From Lepas anatifera (lineage: Eukaryota > Arthropoda > Thecostraca > Lepadidae): a stretch of DNA of 64,000 nucleotides. Location: positions 813,501 to 877,500 of the forward strand of contig JAOTON010000056.1 in assembly GCA_034440635.1 (NCBI GenBank). Reading direction: 5' to 3'. Positions within the stretch are counted from its first letter, which is position 1. Every line of letters starts with the position of its first letter. This document shows, one piece after another, positions 12,292-24,174 of the stretch. The notes under the pieces were generated by a model that saw nothing but the letters and a program-made list of their open reading frames with translations, did no database searches and was not told where the DNA came from. The position numbers and the translations under genes were made by a program.

Positions 12292-13197
12292 TTAACACCC
12301 GCACTGGAGGGGGTCTGGCACTAACGCGCACTGGAGGGGGCCTGGTAGGCCCCCCTAAGATCTCGGAAACTAAGAGGGTTAGAAAAATGCCACTTGGTAG
12401 GTGGGTGGGGGCTATAGTGATCTACATGATCACTAATTTTCATTGACCTAGGTTAATATCTTCAAGTTCAAACGAGGTCGTAAAGGTCAAATATTGGCCA
12501 TGCTGGGATCGATTGGTAAATGCTGTGATTATGCAGGAAAATGGCGGGAATAAGCTAAAGGCGGACAAGGTTCATAGAGAACAGGTCTCAAAGAGGCTTC
12601 CCCACAACTTTTGGGTCAAGGTCATTCAAGGTCATTGACCTTTAAGGTCACCATATGGTATACTACTTATTATTTACACTTTGCCTAACACTGTAGCCAC
12701 TGTTTGGCGAGAAATGATGATTGACCTTTCCCAATGACCTTTGACCTTGACCTTTGTATTGGGGTACCCTACCGATGACGTCATAGCATAATATATGTCA
12801 GACGGGGTAACGTCATTTGGCCAGACGCACAGTGGTCAGTGACCTTGAAAGTGCAGATACGACCTTGACCTGTGACCTTTGACCTTGACCTTGAGTTTCA
12901 TGTGAAGTGACCTTGACATATAGTCCCGCTTATATGACGTTATGACGTCACCACTCGGTCTTCAATGCAAGCTAACTGGTCCGACCGCGCGTTTACGGCG
13001 ATCTCAAAATGCAGGTCTGACTTTGAAAGCCTATAAGTCAAAAAATTTCGGCCGATTTTCAAAAAAGCTTCACCAATCGACGCGCTATTAAATTCTGTTA
13101 AATGTGGCCACGTTTGGTTTTTCGGCTACAAGCGGTTCTCTGGCCACCTCGGAAAAACAGGTGGGGGCCTCCGAGCCCCCTCCAGTGCGCGTGTTAA
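12292..13197 (+). mobile_element. TTAA element family D, copy 1
   Basis: TTAA flanks both ends (12292-12295 and 13194-13197). The outer ends read CACCCGCACTGGAGGGGG and CCCTCCAGTGCGCGTG, a true inverted repeat. The internal palindrome GGGGGCCTGGTAGGCCCCC is at 12336-12354, with a weaker partner near 13163-13180. The body is rich in TGACCTTGACC runs and holds TGACGTCA sites (12777-12784 and about 12944). Non-coding and non-autonomous. Confidence 0.78.
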
Positions 13198-13585
13198 CAA
13201 AAGTCTTTGCTATAGAAAGTATTTAGTTGGGTTCTGTTTAAAAAAACGTGGTAAATTTGAGTAACTCATAAAAACTACCAGATAATTCCTGGATAAAATG
13301 TAGTTTTCCCTTCCTACAATGTTTGCAAAGTCATCTGACCAAGGCCCTGCCTTCCCTAGTGCTCTATGAACGGTGGGCTCAGCCGCGTTGTCTTCACTAA
13401 TTTACACTCATCCGCGCACCTACTTCTATAACCTCCACATCCCATGAACTCCAGAAATCGTGATGCAGATGAAATAATGGGTGTCCACCAAAAAATTCGA
13501 AAGAAATTCAACTGTTCATAAAGCCACTGAAATTAATGGGAATACACAGTGTAATGCCTTTTCAAAAATACCGTGAAAAATACTA
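13198..13585. other. Spacer between TTAA elements
   Basis: About 390 bp of unique-looking sequence between family D copy 1 and family A copy 3. Nothing recognised. Confidence 0.4.
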
Positions 13586-14611
13586 TTAACCCGCACCCCA
13601 CCAGGGGTCCGGCGCCACCTTCGCCCCACCGGGGCCATCGATGGCCCCCTCTAACTCCGTAAATATGGGGGTTAGCGCAAATCTTCAAAGTGAATTAGAA
13701 AGCTCGCGTTAATTCAGTAAGAAAATACTTCACATGCTTAAGCGCTCAGGTCAATGGTTTGAGCTCCAGATGTCAGGTTAGGTCAAGATAGGCTATTTTC
13801 ACTCAAATATTTGCAATGCTTAAGCAAACTGTGTATAACTCTTATGCCCTTAGAGCTATTGAGATCTGGTAAAGTACATTTGATAGAAAAATGCCAGAAC
13901 TTTTTCTGCTATGTGAAACGTATTGACCTCCCGCCAGTGGTTTGACCTCCAGAGGTCACCTTGTGACCTAATATGACCTGAAGTCACGAAAGGTGAGAAA
14001 GTGACCTTGTCGTGTATTAAATGAAATTCAGTGAGGAGACATACACGATGATGTTTGATTCAGTGCTCTAGCGTAATTAGGTCAAAATTTATTGTCAAAT
14101 ACTGTTTTTGACTCCTGATGACTTTGGAGGACCTTGGAGAGGTCAAAAGGTAATTAAGGCCCCTGGGATCCGTCAAAGAGTTTCCAAGAACGCTTTTCTG
14201 AGCAAGCTGAGCATTTGCAATCGTTTTGTGACTTTTAGATCATAAGACAGCTTTTCCCCATACTTTTTCAATGGGAGAGGTCACCTCGTGACCTGACATC
14301 AGGTCACGAAATCTAAAAATCACGGATATACATCTTGTAGACCCTGGAGGCATCATGAAGTGAAGAAAATTTCAAATTGATCGACAAAGAAATGTAGCTC
14401 TTATAGAGCTCAAAATTCAAAGTGAGGTGACCTTGGTTGACCTCGCCTGGTGACCTGACCTTGGGGGCCCGGGGTAAACAATTTCAGGGATGGTGGGAAA
14501 ATGATGGATGAGAGGAAGAGTCCTCAACCGTGGTGCTGCGCCCCGTTGTTTTTCTGCTATCCCGAAAAAAACTTTAGGGGGCATCGATGGTCCTGGTGGG
14601 GCGAGGGTTAA
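13586..14611 (+). mobile_element. TTAA element family A, copy 3 (complete)
   Basis: TTAA at 13586-13589 and 14608-14611 bounds 1018 bp that match copy 4 (57035-58070) along the whole length, with scattered substitutions. The 5' palindrome GGCCATCGATGGCC is at about 13626-13639; the 3' one is partly decayed (GCATCGATGG near 14581). The sequence before the 3' palindrome has the short hairpin and T5 seen in other copies. Confidence 0.8.
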
Positions 14612-14638
14612 GACAAAACAAACCACAGGCCGTGTGGC

Positions 14639-14791
14639 AATGGCGGATCCAGGCCAAATTTCGGGAAGGGGGGCTAAGCGGCTCGAGCCTCCCCCGCCAT
14701 TGCCTTCGAATAGCCTCTGGCAATGCATTAACCATCGACACTATGATATTCCGAGGGGGCTAGAGCCACCCACTCCCTTTTATCCGCCACT
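14639..14791. mobile_element. Possible hAT-type MITE
   Basis: The left end CAATGGCGGATCCAGG and the right end TTTTATCCGCCACTG form an imperfect inverted repeat of the GGCGGATCC type seen in clear hAT MITEs elsewhere in the window. No 8-bp TSD is visible, so the ends may be wrong or decayed. Confidence 0.4.
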
Positions 14792-14799
14792 GTCATCTA

Positions 14800-17061
14800 G
14801 CAAAATACAGACCAGGTCCACGGAGTCTTTAAAGATAATTAACACTCGTAAACGAGCATCCCAACTGCGGATGACTTGTAACCACGCTAGGAGACTATGC
14901 ATTGACTCACAGCCAAATGTCCTCAGCGCGGATAAACATGTTCTTAGGCAGGTAGAACTGTTCACTAGTCCGAACGATCATGTACAAGACGTCTATCTCT
15001 ACACGGATAAAAAATTGACACCCTGTGACACGGTGCTCTAGACAGCATTTACAGGAGTCGTATCTGCCTGTAGTTAATACTCAAAAGACGCCGAACCTGG
15101 ACACAGGATTAAAATATATATTATTTTTAGCACCTGTCTAATATTCGTGTTAGCCATTTTATCTTACTAATAGCAGTGCATTAGGAGAATACTTAAAGGA
15201 TTTTTCAGTAGAATATATCTAGACTATATTCTAATTTGGTTTCGTGCAGATATTTTTCACTCCAGAAAGCCTTACTTGTGATAATATATCTATTTTCCAA
15301 TTCGATATCAATGCATATGCGAAACAAGCACGTATGTACTTAACTTATACCAAGTGGCATCATTAGGCCTACTGGAATAAAGCTATAGCCGGCATTGCCC
15401 TATTTTCGGATATCTCGGGATTACAACATTTATGATAGGATTCCTTTTTAATGTTTTTTTATTCAATAAATGGCTCATTGAACACGCCTGACACACGGAT
15501 CAATTCATGCCTCACTTCGTGCTCTCATCTTCAGTCACTCGCACCTCATCATCTTCTTTTCAGAATAGAAATCGGGGCAGTCTAAAAGGGTGAGTATAGA
15601 CCTGACTTTTTTCTTTTTCTGACAGCGACATCATTTGGATCGACAACCAGACGAGAAAATCACCATTCCCTTCGTTGCTCCCGGGGGCTGGTGAACAGGT
15701 TTTCACCTCGCTTGCTGGCCCGGGGGGGCAACGGAGGGAGTTATATTAATTCATGCTCTCATCTTCAGTCGCTCTCACCTCATCATCACTCCAAATATAC
15801 AAAACACGTCGTTGTAGTACGGGCAGTAAATATGTATCGGGCTCAGCAACCAGTGTCAAGCTGCGCACTGGGTGTTTCCACGAGAGACAAACGTTATAAA
15901 AAATAGCCTAAAAATGTATTCTCCGCTTCAAATTTTTGATGGGCTGCTAATTGCCCGAATTCAAAAGCTTATAAGTTTTAGGGATCTAGACTGAAAGCAA
16001 ACATTGGTAAAATTATTTAAGCTTAATACATATATTTCAAAACGGTGAGACATTTTTTGAAATTCTTTAGTCCTGCAACATATTTTGACATCGGCAGTTA
16101 AGTTTACGTCTTTCATCCATAATAAACGTTTCAAATCAATGGTAAAAATTCCACTTCAGAGGCCGAAAAATTCCTAGATAAGAAGCCACTTTCTTTTGCC
16201 ACCGACTTCAACTCCTCAGTCATTTCACTAACTGTAGGTAAGTGGCAGTAAAATCACGCATTGGCAAGGTATTCCGCTCCTAACTCCCCGTTTCCGACGT
16301 CATAAAGGTTCGTTTCCTCATAACCACCGTTCCATTTCACAAATGGCTGGGTAATTTATTCGACTGCATGAGCTGTTTGACCTTCCGGGTCGGGACGTAG
16401 CCTTGGGGGATCCAATTCCGCGGCAACGTCGTTCCACCGTCAGCCTAGTTAGCGGCGGTGGCTATTTGTGGCGCTAGTGGGCTGGACTCGTCAGCGATTT
16501 GGGACTGGAATTGTACCAAGCTGATGTCCGGGCCCACACTATGAGCGAGTCACCGATATCCCGAAATGCCCACCATCCTTAAGGCCGCACAAGTCGCTGA
16601 AATTTAGTAAAGAGAACTCTCTCTCGTTCCTAACAACAGAGATGCTCTGTTAGTTTCGCTTACATTAGATTCCATCCGTTCGATATTTTCCAGCACAGAG
16701 GATTGACAGTGATACTGGCTTGATGCAGCGCCAGAACGCTTTCTACCTCTTGTTTCAGCAGTAATATGAAACAGAAGCAAATTTCAAGTATCATGACTTG
16801 AAAATGCAGAGAACACCCAGAACGCGACCGACGATGGCGTGACCTTTAGTTCGCAGACCTGTGCTAGGCAGAAACTGCAGTGCTACGAGCAGGCAAGCTT
16901 GAGCAGTGCGTCGGAATGGATTGGGGAGTGCTGAGGGCCGTAGAATAGGAGGAGCGTAGCTCCCCCTCCGCCATGCGATTGTGAGGAATGAAGATATGAG
17001 TGAACAATTAAGAGTTAAGTATTGTTTTTGTGATTTTGTGAACAGAAGTATGATTTTTAGA
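14800..17061. other. No recognisable gene
   Basis: Anonymous DNA. CTCATCTTCAGTC followed by a CACCTCATCATC block appears twice (about 15519-15555 and 15753-15787), a small local duplication. ORFs are under 120 codons in mixed frames, with no motifs. Confidence 0.4.
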
Positions 17062-17361
17062 TTCACACGTGCACTGGAGAGGGCCGTCTGGGGCCCCCAC
17101 CTATTTTTCCAAGGTGGCCGAAGAAAAAAATTGTAGCCAGAACACAATACTTGGCTACATTTGAGGGAATTTAACGGAGTGTCGATTGACGAAAAATTTT
17201 TGGAAATCAGCCACCAATTTTTACTTACAGGTTTTCAAAGTCAGACCTGCATTTTGAGATCACCACAATCACACAGTTGGACCAGTTCGCTTGCATTGGA
17301 GACCGAGTGGTGACGTCATAACGCCATATAACCGGAATGATACGTCAAGTTCACCTCACAC

Positions 17362-18665
17362 CTTGCGCTGGCTACGTTCAAATGTGAGAAATCATCCGAA
17401 CTTTATTGTCCACAAAAAACATAAGGCTTGCGGCCCGATGACAAAGGGCATAATCCATAATGTGTGATAACTGAAAACCAGTAGCGAAACTCTGTCGTCT
17501 TTCCTACAGGTGTTTTTTTAAGCTGCGAACATTGTCCCAATATTTAAGAAGGTAAGTATTCATCAATATAGAGTGTGAGTTTCCACTTTTTAGTAAAGTA
17601 CTAAAAGTGGTTTTATTATTGTGTCTATTCTGTTTGTGATAAAGATGTTTTTTTGACGTTGTGGTTACGAACTGGATGATGTTAGTGGCCTAGAAATATC
17701 GCTGGTAAACTGATATAATTTATAAGATTTAGTTCAGCCTTTAAGGTAAGTACAAACTTTGGTTCATAAAATGGAAAATATTTAATATACGGACATATTG
17801 TATGGCTAAAATCATACTTTCTGAAGAGAGCAGGTAGTTGTGAATGGCCAATGTCTTCGTGATCTCGTTACCTCAGGCACACCTGGGGGACATTTGCTTC
17901 TTCCTGTTTTATTAACGACCTACCGACTGCTGTCACTATTTATAATTTTGCCGACGATGTAAATGTATCGGAGTTGAATACACTGATCCAAACTGCAGTA
18001 GAGTAGATCGATTATGGGTGGTATGAAGTGGCAACTGTCACTGAATCCGTAAAGTGTAAATATTTACTCTGAACTTGTACAAAGCCCATTTTAGAAACGT
18101 ACCAATAGCAACTAGATTAGAGTGAGTGAGATGGGATCTTGTATATAGACTAATTAACTTTCAGTCACATATACATTAAAGGTTGTTTTAATAAGGTCTT
18201 TAAAAGAATGTCAACTAAATAGATATAAAGTATGATTGTATTTTGGCAAGTTGTATTAATATGGTTATAAGTAAAATTAAGTGAAAATGAAAGTTTTATT
18301 TTTATGTGTTTAAAGTTTACTAGTATGCTGACCTTTATTTTGGTATTTGGAAGGTTAGTATGATATTATGTTATAAATATAATAAATTGATAATTTTCTT
18401 TAATGTTCATTCAGGCCTCTGCATTGAACTGTTGTTTTAGTTACTAAATAGTGAATGTTAAATTCTTTTAAAGGTTTTAATGAATAGACTTATATTGAGT
18501 TAAGATTTTAGAGTGATCGTTTTTTTACTGTTAATGTATAGTGTGAGTATGTTTTAGGTTATTTACATTTTATGTTTTGTTTGTTTGATCAGTGTACTGT
18601 TTATCTTATCGACTTATTATAAGTGGGTTTTACTGACCCGTTGGTGTATTTTATAAATAATACTA
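17362..18665 (+). mobile_element. LINE-derived insert inside family D copy 2
   Basis: This AT-rich segment is absent from family D copy 1. It carries a short reverse-transcriptase remnant (see 17853-18007); the rest has no coding signal. Boundaries are estimated from where similarity to family D stops and resumes; no TSD is obvious. Confidence 0.5.
17853..18007 (+). pseudogene. Reverse transcriptase fragment (FINDLP ... FADDV)
   Basis: One frame reads LPQAHLG, then FINDLP, then YNFADDVN, ending at a stop at 18004-18006. These correspond to the PQG...INDLP and Y/FADD catalytic blocks of non-LTR reverse transcriptases; the two aspartates of the active site are visible. The PQGS turn is degraded (PQAHLG) and only about 50 codons survive. 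A dead fragment of a jockey/CR1-like LINE is the most likely reading. Confidence 0.6.
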
Positions 18666-19299
18666 ACATGACGGTCAAGGTCATGGGTCAAGGTCATGTC
18701 AGCACTTTCAAGGTCATTGAACCCAGTGCTTCCGGTGAAATAGCGTTACCCTGTCTGACGTATAGTATGCTAGTGTATCATAGTTAAGATAACTTAATGT
18801 AAAGTTCAAGGTCAAAGGTCGCGGGTTATGGTCAATCCTCATTTCCCGCCAAACAGCTGCTATAGTACTAGTTATAGTGCACATTTTAGGTAGTGAGTCG
18901 TATTGTGACTCCATAGGCCAATGATCTTGAATGACCTTGACCCAAAAACTGTAAAAATATTATTTGTGACCTTACCGTTATGATCCAGGTCAACCTTAAG
19001 CCTATTCTCGTCTTTTCCACATAATCACGGTACTTACCAATAGGTTACCAACATGACAAATATTTGACATTTATGACCTTGTTTTACCTTGAATATATCG
19101 ACCTAGGCCAATAAAAATTGGCTATGATCCAGATCACTATAGCCCCACCCATCCTCTAACTGGTGTTTTTCTACGCCTCTTAGTTTTCGAGATCTTAGGG
19201 GGACTACCAGACCCCCCTCCAAAGCGAGTTAGAACCAGACCCCTCTCCAGTGCGGATGTTAACCAGGGATGCGGAGCCGAGACAATTTTGGACGGCTCC

Positions 19300-19441
19300 G
19301 GCTCCGGCTCCGGTCCGGGGTTATGATTTCGGCTCCGGCTCCGGCTCCGGCTCCGAGTTCAAGTGTCCTAACGGCTCCGGCTCCGGCTTCGGGCAAAATA
19401 GTCGGCTCCGACCGGCTCCGGCTCCAGCTCCGGCTCCGACA
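19300..19441. repeat. GGCTCC subterminal array (hAT copy 1, left)
   Basis: Many GGCTCC hexamers separated by short unique words. The SGSG-type and PAPA-type open frames through here are artefacts of the hexamer. Equivalent arrays lie at 23618-23760, 37464-37605 and 41342-41480. Confidence 0.85.
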
Positions 19442-19789
19442 ATGTACATACCTATATCCAAAATGTGATCGAAACGTTCTCAAGGGCGTGAAAGTCCATC
19501 AGATACAAAGTGACTATGCATTTGTACGAATGAAAAATGGCGACTGGATGAACGAACGCTCTTGACCAGATGCCAAAGGCCAGTGAACCTCAAAACTGGA
19601 CCAACCTACACTGCAGTGCAGTCGTATGGCAAACTACACTGCACTGTTATGGCAAACAGAAATATGGGTCAGACATACCCGCAAACACACATAAAAAATT
19701 AAAGATACAACAATCAAGTAAAGCTTGGACAGCCCGCAAAGAAAAACTTCGATGAGCTAACAGCAGGGTCTTTCAAAAAAATATTTTTT

Positions 19790-20530
19790 TACTTTTCAGA
19801 TTCGAACCCACTTTTTGCCATTATGTATTCAATTCTGATTTCAATGAGCCACATTCCAAGCGTCTAAGACAGCGGGAAAGATCGCCTCAAAACGGTTACA
19901 AATTTCATGTTTCGGTCGCGATTGGCCGCCCGGCGTTGCAGTCTCCCTTGTTAAATTGGGATGAAAGGGGTGCATAACCTACCAGTAAAGACAGCGTGGC
20001 ATGTGCGTGCGTATAAGAGCGGTAGATGGGATTTAACATGCACGCATCTACTTGTCAGATGTATTTGCAGCGCAATACAAATACATGTTATTCCTCAAAA
20101 GACCTGAAATTAAATGATTCAGCACCCTAGTACTCTAAATCCCGACAGAACAGGAATGCCTTCCGGAGGCAAACCTTTCTTTAGTAACTATCGCTGGAGA
20201 ACGTCGTGAGGCAGATGCTTCTCCCTATTCTCCTGCGAACTATTTAAGAGCTCTGGTACTGATAAAAGAAGATCCTGTTTCATATTTTTACCCTTTAGGT
20301 GGCTCACGAAATCTTCCACCAGCTTCACACCACGTTCTGTGGGACCATTCACGACAGTAAGTTCTGGAATACCTTGAAACAGGGGAAGCTATACCAGTCA
20401 CCAGCTTCTCAACGGAGCCATTTCATGTCAGAATCTTTCAGATTCAGGCGCTCGAATATCATCCAGCTTTCAGGAATGAGAAATTGGGAGAGGCCTGGTA
20501 TCGAGCCGAGCTCTTCATAGCCTCTGTCGG
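19790..20530. repeat. Left arm of the hAT internal inverted repeat
   Basis: This arm is the imperfect reverse complement of 21030-22610 once the family C insertion (21264-22112) is removed. Matching landmarks include CGAAATCTTCCACCAGCTT at about 20305 against its complement near 21240, and AGCGTCTAAGACAGCG near 19860 against about 22540. The arms are roughly 700 bp with a spacer near 500 bp. The short ORFs found in both arms (with HEIFHQLHTTFCGT) are mirror products of the repeat. Confidence 0.75.
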
Positions 20531-21029
20531 AAACTTTAGGCTACCTAACTGAAAGGTGGATGGTTTTGCTGTTTAGGCCAGGTACTGTATCACTGCCTTT
20601 TTACCTTCAGCATTGTGATTCTTATTTGCAAAGTAGATTATAACTTTCTGGTCACAAATAACAGTTGCGTTTGCACATTGACTTCAGCGCCTCTACACAA
20701 TACCGGAGTATTATCTCGAATTGCGCAAGCTGGTTTGCGTGTGGCTGTCAGCTGCCAGTTACGTTGGGCTCCTCCGTCGCGGATAGTCACCTTTAGAGCC
20801 TTCTATGAGCCTCAAAGCTATCCATAAAATGCAATGCAGTGCTTTCATTAAGTTAATATAGAAATCGCCCTGAATGTGCTGAAGTCATATCATCAGCTGT
20901 GGTATCTGTGCACAGAAAGTTATATTCTGTCGCGCTGGTGAGAACCACCATCGTGGAGGTAAGGAGCCAGTCGCACAACAATTGGCCAAAACGGCAAACG
21001 ATTCAAATTTGACTAGGACAGGCTTAAGT

Positions 21030-22610
21030 TTCCGATAGAGGCTATGAAGAGCTCTGTAAATGGTCGGTACTAAGCCTCAGCCAGGTTGTTACTCCTGACA
21101 GCTGGCTGGTATTCGATTGCCTGAATCTGAAATATTCTGACCAGAAATGGCTCCGTTGAGAAGCTGGTATAGCTTCCCCTGTTTCAAGGTATTCCAGAAG
21201 TTACTGTCATGAACGGTCCCACAGAACGTGGTGTGAAGCTGATGGAATATTTCGTGAGCCACCTTAACACGCGCATTGACGGGGGTCTGAGCCACCTTCG
21301 CATTGACGGGGGGCGGGTACCCGCCCCCCTAAGATCTCGAGAACCACGGTAGGTAGCGAAAAACGGTAAACGGCGTTGGGCTGCCCATCCACTTCTCCAT
21401 CGAAAACATTTGAACCATTTTTTTGTCAGGTCACATTTAAGGTCACGAGAGGTCAAAACATGCCCGTCATAGGGATAACATGTAAAATTCAGTTTTTCGG
21501 GCATTACATCTGAACAAGTAAAGATAGAGCAAAACAACTTGAACTATATGAATCCTCTTAGCAAGCCGAATCGAATAATATATAATTTGACCTTGCTAGG
21601 TCAAATCCATGATTTGACCTGACCTGAGGTCAGGTCAGGGTCAAATTATATAAAATGCATATCATTAGAACCGCAAAGCCCAGGCAAGTCTAATGCAGCT
21701 AAAATAAATGCTCTATCACCATCCGTTACTGAGTTATTCCGTAAAAACCATTTTTCCCATGTATTTCCAATGGAGAGGTCATGCCTCGTACCTGACCTTA
21801 GGTCATCGATATAAAAAATACCGGAACATATGTTAAAGAACTCAGTGGGGCCATTATGTGGTATGAGTTTCAATCGAATAAGTTCATCCTGCTCCGACTT
21901 ATGCTATCTTAAACTTTTTTTGAGGTCGGGTCACTTGACCTGTACTGGTGACCTGACCTGAGATGACCTAACCTTAAAATTTTCACAGAAGTTGTAAAAA
22001 TGATGAGGGAAAAGGTATACCAAGTACGGCGGCGCTACGCGCCGCCGTTTTTCTACTGTCTCCGAAAAACCCGAGGGGGGCGGGTACCCGCCCCCGTCAA
22101 TGCGCGTGTTAAAGGTAAAAATATGAAACAGGATCTTCTTTTATCAGTACCAGAGCTCTTAAATAGTTCGCAGGAGAATATGGAGAAGCACCTGCCTCAC
22201 GAAGTTCTCCAGCGATAGTTACTAGAGAAAGGTTCGCCTCCGGAAGGCATTCATGTTCTGTCGGGATTTAGAGTACAGGGTTGCTGAATCATTTAATTTC
22301 AGGTCTTTTGTGGAATAACATGTATTTGTATTGCGCTACAAATATATCTGACAAATAAATGCCTGCATGTTAAATCCCATCTACCGCTCTTATACGCACG
22401 CACATGCCACGCTGTCTTTACTGGTAGGTTATGCATCCCTTATATCCCAATTTAACAAGGGGAGACTGCAACGCCGGGCGGCCAATCGCGACCGAAACAT
22501 GAAATCTTTAACTGTTTTGAGGCGATCTTTCCCTTTGTCGTAGACGCTTGGAATGTGGCTCATTGAAATCAGAATTGAGTATTTAATGGGAAAAAGTGGG
22601 TTCGAGTCTG
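21030..22610. repeat. Right arm of the hAT internal inverted repeat
   Basis: Partner of the arm at 19790-20530, split by the family C element. If transcribed through both arms, the RNA could fold into a hairpin of several hundred base pairs. The same two-arm structure exists in copy 2 at about 37925-38690 and 39590-40320. Confidence 0.75.
21264..22112 (+). mobile_element. TTAA element family C, copy 2
   Basis: TTAA at 21264-21267 and 22109-22112 flanks 841 bp. The ends CACGCGCATTGACGGGGG and CCCCCGTCAATGCGCGTG are inverted repeats. GGGCGGGTACCCGCCC lies near both ends (centres about 21318 and 22085). A perfect 9-bp stem with a TAC loop (about 22027-22047) precedes five Ts. The homologous site in hAT copy 2 (about 39808) lacks the element, so this insertion came after the two hAT copies separated. 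Confidence 0.85.
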
Positions 22611-22758
22611 AAAAGAAAAAAAATTTTGCACGACCCTAGGCTAACAGTGTTCCACATAAAAAAAACACATCAGATAGGCTGATGGCATAATTCCTTTTCG
22701 AGAAAAATCGGAACCAACCACCCTACTGCCCAGGGCCCAGCAGCTGGTTTGCTCACTA

Positions 22759-23030
22759 CACCACCCAATCGCGGTTGGAGCGGAGCAACAACATTGCCTC
22801 CAATATGTCTGCTCTTAGTCTGGACCTGAGATCAGTAGGCAGTAGCTTCATCGCGGAGAACAACCTTTCCACGGACACCTGAGTAACTGGTAGAGCGGCC
22901 ATTACCAGGCTAGCCGGCTGGATGATGGCTGGATATCTGTCTAAGATGTCGCATACGGTCGCCCTCTTTAGGCGACCCAGGTTTTTGAAGTCGGCTAGTG
23001 CCGCATTGAGTGACGGGGATGCTGTTTTCT
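22759..23030 (-). pseudogene. hAT transposase C-terminal dimerisation domain remnant
   Basis: The last 85 or so residues of a minus-strand frame (22756-23412) carry a classical hAT C-terminal signature: ALPVTQVSVERLFSAMK, then LRSRLRADILEAMLLLRSN. In hAT transposases this hATC segment mediates dimerisation and completes the RNase H-like fold. The upstream part of the frame is not transposase; it runs through a nested MITE and anonymous sequence. The N-terminal zinc finger and catalytic core are absent, so no active enzyme is made. The same fragment in hAT copy 2 has a 2-base deletion near 40650. Confidence 0.8.
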
Positions 23031-23253
23031 GCGCCTTTTTCCCTGGGTTCTCGACAGACCTAGTATAAACTACTTCTCCGAGTACATGATAGCTCTCCTG
23101 GGGGGAGGTGGGAGCAAAGATTTTATTGCTCGACAGACCTAGGGTAAACACCTTTTTCAAACAATTTCTTCGGCCTTTGAGGGGCCAAAAGATAGTCTGC
23201 CCCCCTTCCAGGGCTTTGGGGGGGCACGACCAGAATGGCATCCCCCTGCGTCT

Positions 23254-23383
23254 GTCACAAGGGCGGATGCAGGCCGACGGTATGGGGTAAATCGTGAAAA
23301 ACATATGGTTTTTTAAGAAAATTGCCAAAAATTGGGTAGTTTGGGGGCAAATGCCTTTTTCTCCCCCGTCATGGATCCGCCAG
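23254..23383. mobile_element. Small hAT MITE nested in hAT copy 1
   Basis: Counterpart of the clearer copy at 40973-41100. Ends are an AAGGGCGGATGCAGG-like left and CATGGATCCGCCAGTG right. The flanking 8-mers have diverged here (TCTGTCAC against TCCGCCAA). Its presence in both large hAT copies shows it inserted before they separated. Confidence 0.6.
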
Positions 23384-23617
23384 TGTCCGCCAATGCTTTT
23401 ATTTGTTGCCAATTTCTGCCCATGCTAAATGGCCGGGGCGCATTACCTGCCCGAGAGTGAGACCGTCTACGGAACACCCTGGTTGCAATATTTTATTAAT
23501 CTCGATATACATAACATATTGAGAAAATGTAACATTTCAGGTGAATAAAGGTGATGCGACATCTCACGAGGTAAAATGTGACCATTTCACGTTTGATTTT
23601 GGTAATTTTAGAGCTCT

Positions 23618-23760
23618 TTGGGAGCCGGAGCCGGACCCTTTCTGACGGCTCCGGCTCCGGCTCCGGCTCCGATCAAAAGTGTTTCGGCGGCTCCGGCCCG
23701 GCTCCGGCTCCGGGCAGAATGGTCGGCTCCGACCAGCTCCGGCTCCGGCTCCGGCTCCGC
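23618..23760. repeat. GGCTCC subterminal array (hAT copy 1, right)
   Basis: Hexamer-rich array just inside the right terminal repeat, interrupted by short words such as GATCAAAAGTGTTTCGG that are shared with hAT copy 2. Confidence 0.8.
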
Positions 23761-24174
23761 ATCCCTGATGTTAACAATAAGCCATGAACAGAAAATCTCT
23801 GGATCTTCTAGCCTTTAAAATAAACGAATTCAGGGGACAAAGGGACTGAACCCATGGCACCTGATCCCGATCAAGCACCAGTGCTCGAAAATTCCTTCGG
23901 GCCGCCCCCGAAATGCTTCCCTTATACATTTTAAACATTTCTTTACACATTTTTTGGACATAAACCACCCCCGTAAGTTTGTGTCAAGTGGTAACACTAG
24001 CCTCCACACCTGCCGATGCATTTTGAATAACGTCTAATCCTGTTTATCTTTGATCTCAGAGACCCTTTCTGGCAGAAAATAGATATCCTCATGCCTTATT
24101 CTTGGGCTTGGGGTCATGACTTTCAACTCCTGGCGTCAGTCTTCCTAGCATCGTTTTTGAGCTTATAAGTGTGA

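Larger units (their letters stand above)
17062..19262 (-). mobile_element. TTAA element family D, copy 2 (reverse, interrupted)
   Basis: The outer ends match family D in reverse: ACACGTGCACTGGAGAGGG at about 17065 and CTCTCCAGTGCGGATGTTAA ending at 19262. The left TTAA has mutated to TTCA; the right one (19259-19262) is intact. Internal matches include ACCGAGTGGTGACGTCATAA and the AAGGTCATTGA region. About 1.3 kb of foreign sequence (roughly 17362-18665) splits it, and a large hAT inserted exactly at its right end. Confidence 0.7.
19264..23767. mobile_element. Large hAT transposon, copy 1 (4.5 kb)
   Basis: The ends are CAGGGATGCGGAGCC at 19264 and GGCTCCGCATCCCTG ending at 23767, a terminal inverted repeat of hAT style. 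The 8-mer ATGTTAAC flanks it on both sides (19256-19263 and 23768-23775), the TSD size expected for hAT. Inside are GGCTCC subterminal arrays, a long internal inverted repeat, a reverse-strand hAT dimerisation-domain remnant and a family C insertion. Copy 2 (37435-41488) shares nearly the whole layout. Without a full transposase it cannot move on its own. Confidence 0.9.

Noticed and set aside
14508..15041. 177-codon plus-strand ORF
   Set aside because: Its first part lies in the 3' end of a family A element and a MITE; the rest has no recognisable domain.
19250..19565. ORFs encoding SGSGSG or PAPAPA-rich peptides (also at 23578-23818, 37430-37726 and 41290-41550)
   Set aside because: Products of the GGCTCC hexamer array; open in several frames on both strands.
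20299..20520. Conserved small protein with HEIFHQLHTTFCGT
   Set aside because: It appears four times only because it lies in the inverted arms of the two hAT copies; no evidence of coding constraint.
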